Below are positions 18,409 to 26,370 of a stretch of 64,000 bases of DNA, in pieces. The position numbers and the translations under genes are program-made. The notes under the pieces were generated by a model. The model made no database searches. It saw only the letters and a list, made by a program, of their open reading frames with translations, and was not told the origin of the DNA. Source of the DNA: Oceanitalea stevensii. GTDB taxonomy: Bacteria > Actinomycetota > Actinomycetes > Actinomycetales > Actinomycetaceae. The DNA lies in contig NZ_JACSPO010000013.1 of assembly GCF_014837105.1 (NCBI RefSeq), positions 1-64,000 of the forward strand, given 5' to 3'. The stretch's first letter is position 1. The number at the start of each line of letters is the position of its first letter.

Positions 18409-19188
18409 GTGAGTGAAACGGGCGCGCGGGGCAACGCGGTGGTCATCGAGGACGACGCCGACATCAGGTTCCTCCTCGAGGTCACCCTGGGTCAGGCCGG
18501 CTTCGCCGTGACGTCGGCGCCGAACGGGCAGGCCGGCGTCGACGCGGTGCGCGAGCTGCAGCCCGTCATCACCACCCTCGACATCTCCCTGCCCGACTTC
18601 GACGGCTTCGAGGTGGCGCGGCGCATCCGCGCCTTCTCCGACACCTACATCCTCATGCTCACCGGCCGGGCGGACGAGATCGACACCCTCCTCGGGCTCG
18701 AGGCCGGGGCCGACGACTACGTGACCAAGCCCTTCCGGCCGCGGGAGATCCGGGCCCGCATCGAGGCCCTGCTGCGCCGTCCGCGCGCGGTCGCCGGCGA
18801 GGCGCCGCCCGCCGAGCCGCCCGCCGGCGCCAAGGCCGCGGTGACGCCGGACGACGACGCCCTCATCGTCCACGGCGACCTGCGCCTGGACCGCGACGCC
18901 CGCGTCGTCGAGCTGGGCGGGACGCTGCTGGAGCTCACGCGCAGCGAGTTCGACATCCTCACCGCGCTGCTGTCCAACCCCCGCCGCGTGCTCACCAAGT
19001 CCCAGCTCGCCGGCGTGCTGTGGTCCGAGGGCTACGACACCGGCCTCGAGGCGACCGACGCGGACCGCCGCTCGGTGGAGGTCCACGTCGCCAACCTGCG
19101 GCGCAAGCTCGGCGAGGACGCCACCAGCCCGCGGTACGTCGAGACGGTCCGCGGCGTGGGCTACCGGCTGGCGCTCAGCGCCCGCTGA
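18409..19188 (+). CDS. OmpR/PhoB-family response regulator
   Basis: 259 aa. The receiver domain (about 10-125) has acidic residues EDD, phospho-acceptor D58 (TTLDISLPDFDG), Thr in MLTGRA and Lys in YVTKPF. A Pro/Ala-rich linker (about 125-150) joins it to a winged-helix DNA-binding domain (about 155-255; RSEFDILTALLSNPRRVLT, VHVANLRRKL, VRGVGYRL). No kinase is adjacent; the nearest are the PAS kinase 5 kb away and the degenerate Hpt gene that converges with it (14-bp overlap of the 3' ends). The GTG was chosen from the leaderless -10 spacing. Confidence 0.9.
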   Translation: MSETGARGNAVVIEDDADIRFLLEVTLGQAGFAVTSAPNGQAGVDAVRELQPVITTLDISLPDFDGFEVARRIRAFSDTYILMLTGRADEIDTLLGLEAGADDYVTKPFRPREIRARIEALLRRPRAVAGEAPPAEPPAGAKAAVTPDDDALIVHGDLRLDRDARVVELGGTLLELTRSEFDILTALLSNPRRVLTKSQLAGVLWSEGYDTGLEATDADRRSVEVHVANLRRKLGEDATSPRYVETVRGVGYRLALSAR

Positions 19189-19516
19189 GTGCGGCGCGCG
19201 CCCCGCGCAGCGCGTGGCACGTGGGCCCGGCGAGGGCCTCGACCTCGGCCAGCGCCCGCTCGGCGGCGGCGCCGTCCGTGGTGCGGCACCGGGTCGCCGC
19301 GTCCGCGAGCGCCAGGGCCCCGAGCATCTCCGCGGAGCACGCGAGGCTGAGGGAGACGTCCCGGAGGCCCTCTCCACTCGCCACCGCCTGCCGCAGCCGG
19401 GTGACGCGGCCGGCCAGCATCTCCACGAACTGGTCGACCATGACGCCGGTGGCCGCGGGCCCCACCTCCGTCACGAGCACGGTGAGGCGGGACCGCTCGA
19501 GATGGCCGCCCGTCAT
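19175..19516 (-). CDS. Hpt-like protein lacking the phospho-accepting histidine
   Basis: 113 aa helical protein. The segment SLACSAEMLGALALADAATRCR (split here as SLACSAEMLGA and ALADAATRCR) matches the histidine-phosphotransfer motif H-x-L-K-x-x-A-x-x-x-G-A, but the position of the His is Leu. The rest forms two more helices typical of Hpt bundles. I infer a pseudo-Hpt that may bind a receiver domain without transferring phosphate. Its ATG overlaps the stop of the exported-protein gene upstream by 4 bp, so it is co-translated with those genes, and its 3' end overlaps the OmpR-type regulator gene by 14 bp. The family assignment is moderate. Confidence 0.6.
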   Translation of the reverse strand: MTGGHLERSRLTVLVTEVGPAATGVMVDQFVEMLAGRVTRLRQAVASGEGLRDVSLSLACSAEMLGALALADAATRCRTTDGAAAERALAEVEALAGPTCHALRGARAALSGR

Positions 19517-20400
19517 GCGCAGTAGACGGCGCCGAGGACGACGAGCCGCTCGACACGCACGGTGGTGGTCGCGCTCGTCACCGTGGTGCCGTCGGCGAGC
19601 ACGGCGACGACGCGCACCTGCGTGTTCTCGAACTGGAAGGGCGGGAAGTCACGGCTGGACACGCCCGTGGAGCGCTGGCTCGGGTTGAGGCTGTTGATCT
19701 CGCGCCACCCGCCGTCCGCCTCGGCCTGCACGCTCCAGCGGGCGACGTCCTGCGCCATCCCGGCGCGGTCCCACTCCCACCGCAGCGTGACGCGGGGCCA
19801 GCTGCTCGAGCACTGCGGCGCGGTGACGCTGGGCGCGGCGGGAAGCTGCTGGGTGGCGGTCCACGTGTTGGTGGCCGTCCACGTGCTGGAGGCGGTGGCG
19901 ACGCCGCCGACCGTCGTCGCGAAGGACAGCGAGCGCCCGCCCAGCTGGAGGCGGACGTGGTCGGAGGGGACGAAGGTGAGGCACAGGGTGCGCGCGCCGC
20001 TGAGCCGCTCGCCGCCGGTGACGGCGAAGGAGGAGGCGGTGCCGCTGGGGGTCGCGGAGTAGAGGACCGGCTCGGTGGCCGCGCAGACGCCGTTCCGCGC
20101 GAGGCGGTAGTCCACACGGGAGCCGGAGAGCTCCGCACCGGTGAGGACGCGCCCTGCCGAGGTGACGGTCACCGCACCGGGACGCCACGTGCCGCTCGTG
20201 TCGCCGGACATCCCCAGCGTGGCGCTCGCCGCGGTCGCGCCTGCGACGTCGACACGGACCCCGCCGGTGCGCAGCTGCGGGACGGCCACGGTGGCCTCGT
20301 CGCTCCAGGCGGCGAGGGTGGACTCGCTCGGACGCAGGAGGAGCACCCCGCCGAGCACGACGGCGAGGGCGAGGAGGCAGGCGGTGAGCCGCGTGGTCAT
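19513..20400 (-). CDS. Exported protein with SipW-type (alternate) signal peptide
   Basis: 295 aa. The N-terminal helix (CLLALAVVLGGVLLL) is followed by STLAAWSDEATV, close to the T-x-A-x-W-x-D motif of TasA/CalY-like proteins cleaved by SipW-type signal peptidases. The mature part is Thr/Ser-rich beta structure with four Cys (GVCAAT, TLCLTF, PQCSS, VYCA), perhaps two disulfides, and an FN3-like half from about residue 185. No enzymatic motif is seen; a surface or matrix role is inferred. It overlaps the preceding gene by 4 bp (ATGA), and is the third of three consecutive genes with this signal type. Confidence 0.7.
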   Translation of the reverse strand: MTTRLTACLLALAVVLGGVLLLRPSESTLAAWSDEATVAVPQLRTGGVRVDVAGATAASATLGMSGDTSGTWRPGAVTVTSAGRVLTGAELSGSRVDYRLARNGVCAATEPVLYSATPSGTASSFAVTGGERLSGARTLCLTFVPSDHVRLQLGGRSLSFATTVGGVATASSTWTATNTWTATQQLPAAPSVTAPQCSSSWPRVTLRWEWDRAGMAQDVARWSVQAEADGGWREINSLNPSQRSTGVSSRDFPPFQFENTQVRVVAVLADGTTVTSATTTVRVERLVVLGAVYCA

Positions 20401-20903
20401 GGCATCTCCTGGGTGAGGGTCCAGCGAATGGCGCCGGCGTCGAGGGTGGTGCGCTGGGCGACCGTCGCCGGGACGGTGAGGTCCACGACGGCGGTGGCGC
20501 TGGCGCCGTCGTTCGCGGGCGTCACGGTCCAGCCGCGGGTGCCCACGGCGGCGAGCGTCGTCGTCACCCGCGGGGTGGAGCGGGTCAGGCCCTGCAGGCC
20601 GGTGACCTCGAGACCGAGGGTGCCGGTGAGCAGCTCGCCGGCGGCGCTGACGCGCACCGTGGAGGTGAGGCGGACGACGTCGCCCGGGACGAGCGGGGTG
20701 CTCGCCGGCAGCGGCTGGGAGGTCCCGGGCCGCACGACGACGGTGCTCGTGCTGACCGGCTCGACGGTGAGGTCGCCGGCGGAGACGACCTGGCCCTCGC
20801 GGAGCTCGGCGTCGTTCCACCCGGCGAGGGTGGTGCCGCTGCCGGAGAGGAGGACCGCCGCCAGGACTGCGGCGAGTGCGGCGCGGGTCAGGCGGTTCGG
20901 CAC
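20397..20903 (-). CDS. Alternate-type signal peptide domain protein, TasA-like
   Basis: 168 aa. After the hydrophobic helix AALAAVLAAVLL it has GTTLAGWNDAEL and a later AGDLTVEPV, the T-x-A-x-W-x-D ... G-x-L pattern of alternate signal-mediated exported proteins. The remainder is beta-rich and Thr-rich, about 130 residues, the usual size of one TasA/camelysin-like domain. I chose the GTG at 20903 because GAGGAGG lies 6 nt upstream; the reading frame continues further but has no better site. It is co-transcribed with the genes on both sides. Confidence 0.72.
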   Translation of the reverse strand: MPNRLTRAALAAVLAAVLLSGSGTTLAGWNDAELREGQVVSAGDLTVEPVSTSTVVVRPGTSQPLPASTPLVPGDVVRLTSTVRVSAAGELLTGTLGLEVTGLQGLTRSTPRVTTTLAAVGTRGWTVTPANDGASATAVVDLTVPATVAQRTTLDAGAIRWTLTQEMP

Positions 20904-20943
20904 GATGGTCCTCCTCTCCGGTGGGTGCGGGGTGCGGGGCGGG

Positions 20944-21522
20944 TCAGGCGGCGGGGACGGTGTCCTGCGTGAGGGTGACGTCGAGGCCACCGAGGGAGAC
21001 GTCCTGGCCCTGGCCGACGAGGCCGGCGGTCGTGGCGTCGAAGGCGACGGTGACGGCGACGTCGAGCGTCTGGTCCTCGTCCTCGGCGACGACGGCCGCG
21101 GAGGTCCCCGTGACGGCCTCGCCGTTGAGGGACATCGTCGCGTTCTCGCCCAGCTGGGCGAGGAGCTCGGCGTCACCGGTGAGGCCCTCGAGGTTGTGGG
21201 CGACGGTCGCGCGGAGCAGGTCGCCCTGCGCGTCGATCGTCATGGTCTCGCGGTAGGTGAGGGCGTCGCCCGGCACGACGAGGTAGGACCCGTCCGCGAC
21301 GGCGGCGGTGACGTCCGCGCCGGCGACGTTGGTCCACGTGCCCTGGCCGGCAGCGAGGTCGAGGACACCGGCGGTGATCGCGGTGTCGGTCGCCGCGGCC
21401 TCGGAGTCGGACCACTCGGCGAAGGTCGCGCCGCCGGCGCCCAGGACGACGATGCCGACGGCGGTGGCCGCGACGGCCTTCCAGGTGGTGCGGGTGGGGC
21501 GGGAGCTGGTGGAGCGTGCCAT
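20944..21522 (-). CDS. Alternate-type signal peptide domain protein, TasA/camelysin-like
   Basis: 192 aa. The first 40 residues give a basic start, a helix (AVAATAVGIVVLGAGG) and ATFAEWSDSEAA, followed by TAGVLDL, the clearest SipW-type signal of the three neighbours. The mature acidic beta-rich domain resembles TasA-type fibre subunits, though no assignment to fibre formation can be made. It is the first gene of the operon 21522 to 19175. A SipW-like signal peptidase gene is not seen in the window. A 32-nt hairpin lies just upstream of the ATG. Confidence 0.78.
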   Translation of the reverse strand: MARSTSSRPTRTTWKAVAATAVGIVVLGAGGATFAEWSDSEAAATDTAITAGVLDLAAGQGTWTNVAGADVTAAVADGSYLVVPGDALTYRETMTIDAQGDLLRATVAHNLEGLTGDAELLAQLGENATMSLNGEAVTGTSAAVVAEDEDQTLDVAVTVAFDATTAGLVGQGQDVSLGGLDVTLTQDTVPAA

Positions 21523-21535
21523 GGTCGTGCCTCTC

Positions 21536-21567
21536 GGTTCAGGAGCCGGTCTGTCCGGCGCTGAACC
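21536..21567. repeat. Hairpin upstream of the exported-protein operon
   Basis: GGTTCAG (21536-21542) pairs with CTGAACC (21561-21567), and an inner CCGG/CCGG pair tightens the loop. It lies 14 nt before the ATG at 21522, in the likely 5' leader, so it could modulate translation, or it could serve as a terminator for the opposite side. Confidence 0.5.
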
Positions 21568-21639
21568 AAATGTCGGCCGCCGACCTCAACGGGCCCTGCC
21601 CCTCACCTCAACCCTGCCTCAGGACTGGCTCAGGATTCC

Positions 21640-22797
21640 TCAGAGCCAGCTGAGCACCCGGTTGCCGCCCTCGGCGACGGCCTGGTGCGCCCGTCGAGCG
21701 GCGAGCTCGCGCAGGTCACCGAGCTCGTAGCCGGTCTCGGCGTCGGTGGCCACGCCCAGGCTCACCCGCAGGCGCAGCCGGGCGCCCTCCACCTGCAGGG
21801 GCACGGCGATGACACGGCGGCGCAGGCTCTCCGCCCACGCGTGCGCCTCCACCCCGGTGAAGCCGCGCAGGAGCACCTCGAAGACGTCGCCCGCGTCGTC
21901 CACACGGCCCGCGAGGGAGGCGGACGGCGGCGCGAGGACGCGGGCGCTGTCGACGGCGGCGACGAGCGCCGCGTCCGCGACGGTCCGGTCGAAGGCGGTG
22001 GTGAGGTCGTCGCGGCCCTCGATGACGACGACGACGACGGCCAGCGGGTCCCCCGCCCGCTGCGCGTCCTGCGCGGCCTCGCGGGCCCGGGGGACGAAGC
22101 TCGTCGGGGTCCGCAGGCCGGTGCGGGGGTCGAAGGCGCTGGTCCGGGTCTCGTGGGCGTGGACCTCGTCGGTGCGGATGATGGCCATGCAGTAGCCGGC
22201 GGTGACGATGAGGACGATGAGCACGAGGAGGGTCGTCGTCGTGCCGAGCGGTCCGGTGAAGGTCGGGGACTCCGTACCCTGGGTGAGGTACACCGCCAGG
22301 CGCGCGCCGTAGTAGACGGCGACGAGCAGGAGCACCCCGCCGAGCACCGGGCCCAGCCGGTGCCCCATCCGCCGGCCCCGCAGGGCGGCGGCCCCACCGA
22401 GCAGCCCTCCTGCCGCCGTCCCGAGGAGCACCGCCCAGCCCCCGCCCCACTCGCCGGCGTCCGGGCCCGCGAGGACCGTGGCGAGGCCGGCGACGGCGGC
22501 CGCCCCGACGGTGACGCCCAGGAGCGGGCGGCGCCCGTCGTCGGCGCGGATCCCGTTCCACATCGCCATCGTCGTGACGACGGAGGACCCGTTGCCCAGC
22601 GCGACGAACCACCAGAGCGTCTCGCTCGCCGAGGCGGCGAGGTAGAAGAGCGCGGTGGTGACCGCGCTGCTCAGCGCGAGCGTCCACAGCAGGTCGACGG
22701 GTGAGCGTCCCCGGCTGGCGACCTCGATGACGAAGGCCGTCGCGACGATCGAGACGACGACGATCGAGACGACGTAGAGCGTCGTGGCGTCGAGCAT
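21640..22797 (-). CDS. Membrane protein with degenerate GGDEF domain
   Basis: 385 aa. Residues 1-200 contain about six hydrophobic segments; residues about 215-385 have the fold of a diguanylate cyclase (FDPRTGLRTPTSF start, LRRRV...SLGVATD end). The catalytic signature position reads RVDDAGDVFEVLL instead of GGDEF, so cyclase activity is probably lost and it may act as a GTP or c-di-GMP sensor. Its ATG shares one base with the stop codon of the upstream kinase, so the two are translated together and probably work together. Confidence 0.8.
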   Translation of the reverse strand: MLDATTLYVVSIVVVSIVATAFVIEVASRGRSPVDLLWTLALSSAVTTALFYLAASASETLWWFVALGNGSSVVTTMAMWNGIRADDGRRPLLGVTVGAAAVAGLATVLAGPDAGEWGGGWAVLLGTAAGGLLGGAAALRGRRMGHRLGPVLGGVLLLVAVYYGARLAVYLTQGTESPTFTGPLGTTTTLLVLIVLIVTAGYCMAIIRTDEVHAHETRTSAFDPRTGLRTPTSFVPRAREAAQDAQRAGDPLAVVVVVIEGRDDLTTAFDRTVADAALVAAVDSARVLAPPSASLAGRVDDAGDVFEVLLRGFTGVEAHAWAESLRRRVIAVPLQVEGARLRLRVSLGVATDAETGYELGDLRELAARRAHQAVAEGGNRVLSWL

Positions 22798-24437
22798 CAG
22801 TCGCCCTTCCCGGCCGGGAGGAGGACCTCGACGCGGGTGCCGCGGCCCGGTTCGGAGGTGAGCGTGATGGTGCCGCCGAGCGCCTCGACGATCTGGCGGC
22901 TGATGTGCAGGCCCAGCCCGGTGCCCTGGACCGAGGTGTGCCGCACCTGCGGGGCGCGGTAGAAGCGGCTGAAGAGCTGGCCCTGGTCGGCGGTGGGGAT
23001 GCCGGGGCCGTCGTCGGTGACGGCGAGGCAGACCCGACGGTTCCGGTCGCTGATCTCGATGCTCACGTGTCCGCCGGGGTGGGAGTACTTGACGGCGTTG
23101 GAGACGACGTTGTCGACGACCTGGGTGAGGCGTCCGACGTCGGCGCAGACGACGGCGCCGCCCGTCGTCGACACGGCGATCTCGATGTCACGGTCGGCGG
23201 CGCGCGGGGACTGGGACTCGACGACGTCGGCGACGACGTCGGCCAGGTCGACGTCCTCCCGCGACCCGACGTCGGACGCGGTGCGCGCCGCACTGAGGAG
23301 GTTGTCGATGAGGATCCGCAGGCGACCGGCGTTGCGCTCGGCCACCTCGAGGAAGCCCCGGAGGCGGGGCGGGAGGTCGGGGTCGTCGACCGCGAGGTCG
23401 AGGTAGCCGGTGACGGAGGTGAGCGGGGTGCGCAGCTCGTGGGAGACCGAGGAGACGAAGTCGTCGCGCTGGGACAGGGCGAGCAGCTCGTCGGTGATGT
23501 CGTGCAGGGCGACCACCGTCCCCTCGCTGGCGCCGGCCTCGTGCGGGAGGCGGCTGGCGCTGATGCGGAAGGCGGCGCGGTCCCCCGGGGCACGTTCCCA
23601 CCACACGACCCTCCGGTCGAGCGGCTCACCGGCCGCGACGGCGGCGAGCCGCTCGGGGTCCACGGGCGTGGTGCCGTCGGCGGAGAAGAGCCGCGGCACG
23701 GCGTCGACGAGGTGGGAGCCCACGGCGAAGCCGCCGTCGCTCGCCTCGCGCAGCGCCCTGTTGGCGACGACGACGGTGCCCTGTGGGTCGAGCACGACGA
23801 CGCCCGCGTCGATCGTGTTGAGCACGCCCTCGAGCCGGGCCCGGTCCCGGGCCGTCTCGTCGAGCAGCTCCTCGACCAGCGCGCTCTGCCCCGCGAGGAG
23901 CTCGCGCCGCGCCGCGGACCTCTTCTCCGACAGGTGCAGGGAGCTGGCCACGGCGATGATCGCGGCCGGGACGGTGAACATCCGGGCGGCGTTGTCCGGC
24001 GTGATCGACAGCGCGCCCGCCTGGAACGCGTGGACGATGTCCACCCCCATGGAGGAGGCCACGCCGGCGGCGACGGCGGTCGTGGCCGCGCCCCGTCCCA
24101 TCCGCGCGAGCCACACGACCGGGAGGAGGAGGAGCACCGAGACGCGCGCCCCGACGCTGAGGAGGCAGACGACGGCGAGCATGTCGAGCAGCGGGACCAC
24201 GCCCTCGGCCCCACGCGGCAGCAGGTGCCAGGGCACGACGGCGGCGATCGCGGTCGCGAGGAGGTTGACCGCTGCGCCGACGAGGACGGCGTCGGGGGCG
24301 CCCTCACCGAACTCGTCCCAGGCGATGAGGGCGACGGTCATGACGCCGAAGACGACGAAGAAGGGCAGCTGCCGACCGAGGACGGCGAAGCGGCGCTGGG
24401 TGGTCTCGTCGGCGACGGGGGCTTGCTGGCGGGGCAC
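22797..24437 (-). CDS. Membrane-bound PAS sensor histidine kinase
   Basis: 546 aa. The N-terminal 160 residues form about five or six membrane helices. A coiled-coil stretch (about 165-210) and PAS domain (about 200-300, DAGVVVLDPQGTVVVANRAL) lead to the HisKA domain with the phosphorylated His in SHELRTPLTSVTGYL, and a HATPase domain with N box DNVVSNAVKYS and G boxes DDGPGI and GTGLGLHI. No response regulator is adjacent; the OmpR-type regulator at 18409 is a candidate partner. The start is GTG at 24437 with a leaderless-type TAGGCT box 6 nt upstream. Confidence 0.9.
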   Translation of the reverse strand: MPRQQAPVADETTQRRFAVLGRQLPFFVVFGVMTVALIAWDEFGEGAPDAVLVGAAVNLLATAIAAVVPWHLLPRGAEGVVPLLDMLAVVCLLSVGARVSVLLLLPVVWLARMGRGAATTAVAAGVASSMGVDIVHAFQAGALSITPDNAARMFTVPAAIIAVASSLHLSEKRSAARRELLAGQSALVEELLDETARDRARLEGVLNTIDAGVVVLDPQGTVVVANRALREASDGGFAVGSHLVDAVPRLFSADGTTPVDPERLAAVAAGEPLDRRVVWWERAPGDRAAFRISASRLPHEAGASEGTVVALHDITDELLALSQRDDFVSSVSHELRTPLTSVTGYLDLAVDDPDLPPRLRGFLEVAERNAGRLRILIDNLLSAARTASDVGSREDVDLADVVADVVESQSPRAADRDIEIAVSTTGGAVVCADVGRLTQVVDNVVSNAVKYSHPGGHVSIEISDRNRRVCLAVTDDGPGIPTADQGQLFSRFYRAPQVRHTSVQGTGLGLHISRQIVEALGGTITLTSEPGRGTRVEVLLPAGKGD

Positions 24438-24443
24438 CCACCG

Positions 24444-24449
24444 AGCCTA
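24444..24449 (-). promoter_or_regulatory. -10 box of a leaderless promoter for the PAS kinase
   Basis: TAGGCT on the reverse strand ends 6 nt before the GTG at 24437; no Shine-Dalgarno site is visible. Confidence 0.45.
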
Positions 24450-24581
24450 GGGTGCCCGGCGGAGGGTGGCGCGGGCGGCGCGCGGCCGCCCGCACCGGAC
24501 GAGCGCGGCGACGGCCCGGGGCAGGCCGCCGCCATGCCCCTCGCCCTGCGTGCCTGAGCACTCCCCCGGCGTGCCGACGGC

Positions 24582-25271
24582 TCAGGCGGGCGCCAGCTCC
24601 GCGACGAGCTGCGGCACGAGCCGAGCGGCCGGTCCGGTCCGGACCTCGTCGAAGTAGCGCGAGACCTCGCTCGGCTCGAGGTTGAGCTCGAGCGTGCGGG
24701 CCCCGCTGCTCGCCGCCAGGGCGACGTAGCCGGCCGCCGGGTACACCGCCCCGGACGTGCCGACGGCGACGAAGAGGTCGCAGCCCGTGACGGCGGCGTG
24801 GATGCGGTCGAGCTCGTAGGGCACCTCGCCGAACCAGACGACGTCGGGACGCAGCCGGGCCCGCCCGCACGCGGGGCAGGGCGGGGCGTCGAGGAGGTCG
24901 GCGTCCCAGGCGGGGCGGGCGCCGCAGGCCTCGCAGCGGGCCCTGCGCAGCTCCCCGTGCATGTGGACCACGCGGCGCGAGCCCGCACGCTCGTGGAGGT
25001 CGTCGACGTTCTGCGTGACGACGAGCAGCTCCTCCCCGAGCGCCTCCTCCAGGGCCGCGAGCGCCCGGTGGGCGGGGTTCGGCCCGACGAGGGTGAGGGC
25101 GCGGCGGCGGGCGTCGTAGAAGCGGTGGACGAGCTCCGGGTCCCGGGTGAAGCCCTCGGGGGTGGCGACGTCCTCGACGTCGTGGCCCTCCCACAGCCCG
25201 CCGGCGTCGCGGAAGGTCCGCACCCCCGACTCCGCGGAGATCCCGGCACCGGTGAGGACGACGACGCGCAT
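24582..25271 (-). CDS. cobB: NAD-dependent protein deacylase, sirtuin family
   Basis: 229 aa. It removes acyl groups from protein lysines using NAD. The GAGISAESGVRTFR NAD motif is at residues 8-21, the catalytic His is in VVHMHGEL, and QNVDDLH precedes it. The Zn-binding cysteines are CEAC and CPAC. VVWFGE and VGTSGAVYPAAG complete the family pattern. In place of the R-x-x-Y pair typical of desuccinylases it has HRFYDARRRA, which still fits a CobB/SIRT5-like enzyme (Y and R two and five residues along), so desuccinylase activity is possible but not certain. It is not in an operon with the kinase gene downstream (about 144 bp gap). Confidence 0.9.
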   Translation of the reverse strand: MRVVVLTGAGISAESGVRTFRDAGGLWEGHDVEDVATPEGFTRDPELVHRFYDARRRALTLVGPNPAHRALAALEEALGEELLVVTQNVDDLHERAGSRRVVHMHGELRRARCEACGARPAWDADLLDAPPCPACGRARLRPDVVWFGEVPYELDRIHAAVTGCDLFVAVGTSGAVYPAAGYVALAASSGARTLELNLEPSEVSRYFDEVRTGPAARLVPQLVAELAPA

Positions 25272-25293
25272 CCCCCCATTGTCGGCCCGCCGC

Positions 25294-25299
25294 TAGGAT
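25294..25299 (+). promoter_or_regulatory. -10 box of a leaderless promoter for the LuxR-type regulator
   Basis: TAGGAT ends 6 nt before the ATG at 25306. Confidence 0.55.
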
Positions 25300-25305
25300 C
25301 GGCAC

Positions 25306-26007
25306 ATGAGCACACCGGCCGTGCGTGTCGTCGTCGCCGACGACCAGCCGCTCATGCGGCGAGCCATCGGCGAGCTCGTCGAGAGCGAGGCGGACCTCGA
25401 GCTCGTCGGACAGGCGAGCAACGGCGCGGAGGCGGTGCGAATCGTCCGCGAGACCGGTGCCGACATCCTCCTGTGCGACCTCGACATGCCGGTGATGAGC
25501 GGCGTCGAGGCGATCGCGGAGCTGTCCGCCACCGGGGAGGTGAGGAGCATCGCGCTGACGACGTTCTCCTCCATGGACCTCGTGCTGGCGGCGCTGCGCG
25601 CCGGGGCCAGCGGGTACCTCGTCAAGGACGCCACCCCCGAGGAGATCGTCGACGCCGTGCGCCAGGTGCGCGAGGACTCCATGGTGCTCTCGCCGTCCGT
25701 GGTCAAGCTCCTCGCCGCGCACGTCACCACGCTGCCCGCCGCCGCCGCCCCGCAGCCGGCGCCCGACGCGCCGGAGCTCTCCGAGCGCGAGCACCAGGTG
25801 CTGCAGCTGCTCGCCGGCGGCCTGAGCAACCGGGAGATCGGGGCCGAGCTGCACCTGTCGGAGGGCGCCGTCAAGCTGCACCTGGGCCGGGCCTGCGACC
25901 GTCTCGGTGCCCGTGACCGCGTTCAGCTGCTCGTCCGGGCGGTGGAGCTCGGGCTCGTCACGCCCAGCCTGCTCAAGCCGGAGACGGCGATGGACCGCTA
26001 CCGCTGA
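25306..26007 (+). CDS. NarL/LuxR-family response regulator, likely lantibiotic regulator
   Basis: 233 aa. The receiver domain (about 6-125) has ADD, phospho-acceptor D58 (LLCDLDMPVMSG), the Thr in LTTFSS and Lys in YLVKDA. The C-terminal GerE/LuxR helix-turn-helix (about 155-220) reads LSEREHQVLQLLAGGLSNREIG and LSEGAVKLHL. It is followed by a small secreted-peptide gene and a matching HisKA_3 kinase, then directly by the lantibiotic genes, so it is the likely pathway activator. The cognate kinase is of the same NarL/DesK class. Confidence 0.9.
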   Translation: MSTPAVRVVVADDQPLMRRAIGELVESEADLELVGQASNGAEAVRIVRETGADILLCDLDMPVMSGVEAIAELSATGEVRSIALTTFSSMDLVLAALRAGASGYLVKDATPEEIVDAVRQVREDSMVLSPSVVKLLAAHVTTLPAAAAPQPAPDAPELSEREHQVLQLLAGGLSNREIGAELHLSEGAVKLHLGRACDRLGARDRVQLLVRAVELGLVTPSLLKPETAMDRYR

Positions 26008-26020
26008 CGGCGCTGCCCAC

Positions 26021-26056
26021 TGGCCGACCGTCCACGCAGCGGTGGACGATGGGCCA
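26021..26056. promoter_or_regulatory. Imperfect inverted repeat upstream of the secreted-peptide gene
   Basis: TGGCCGACCGTCCAC (26021-26035) and GTGGACGATGGGCCA (26042-26056) pair at 12 of 15 positions around a GCAGCG loop. It could terminate the regulator transcript or be an operator for the peptide gene 70 nt downstream. A related TGGCC-n-AC element occurs upstream of lanA1 (27608-27620). Confidence 0.45.
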
Positions 26057-26125
26057 TCGCGGCGCCGGGCCGCGCGAGCGCAGACTGGACACGTCACACC
26101 GACTCCAGTGCAGGAGGTTCTACCC

Positions 26126-26311
26126 GTGAGGCTTCGCCGCATCGCCGCCGCGTCCCTGGTCCTGTCCGCCACCGTCGTCCTCGGGCCACCGGCCCTGGCC
26201 GCGGACACCGGCACGGCCGTCCGGGCCGCGTCCCCGCCGGTCGCGGAGCCCGCGACCTTCCTCGGCGACCTCGCGTGCCAGGTGCTCGGGGACTTCTTCG
26301 AGAAGTGCTGA
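26126..26311 (+). CDS. Small secreted peptide, 61 aa, ending in cysteine
   Basis: A GTG start is preceded at 9 nt by a perfect AGGAGG (26112-26117). The product has a basic N-terminus (RLRR), a hydrophobic core and an ALA-A cleavage region near residue 25. The mature part is about 35 residues, Pro/Ala-rich, then FLGDLACQVLGDFFEKC, with Cys at 51 and at the last residue 61, allowing one disulfide or a macrocycle-like loop. No family is recognised. Its place between a LuxR-type regulator and its kinase, upstream of lantibiotic genes, suggests a signal peptide (pheromone) or a modulator of the kinase, but this is inference only. Confidence 0.65.
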   Translation: MRLRRIAAASLVLSATVVLGPPALAADTGTAVRAASPPVAEPATFLGDLACQVLGDFFEKC

Positions 26312-26357
26312 CCCGCGCCTGACCACCGTCGCCGGGCCCACCGGCACGCCCCGGTGC

Positions 26358-26363
26358 TATCGT
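26358..26363 (+). promoter_or_regulatory. -10 box of a leaderless promoter for the lantibiotic-locus kinase
   Basis: TATCGT ends 7 nt before the ATG at 26371; no Shine-Dalgarno sequence is visible. Confidence 0.5.
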
Positions 26364-26370
26364 CCGGGCG

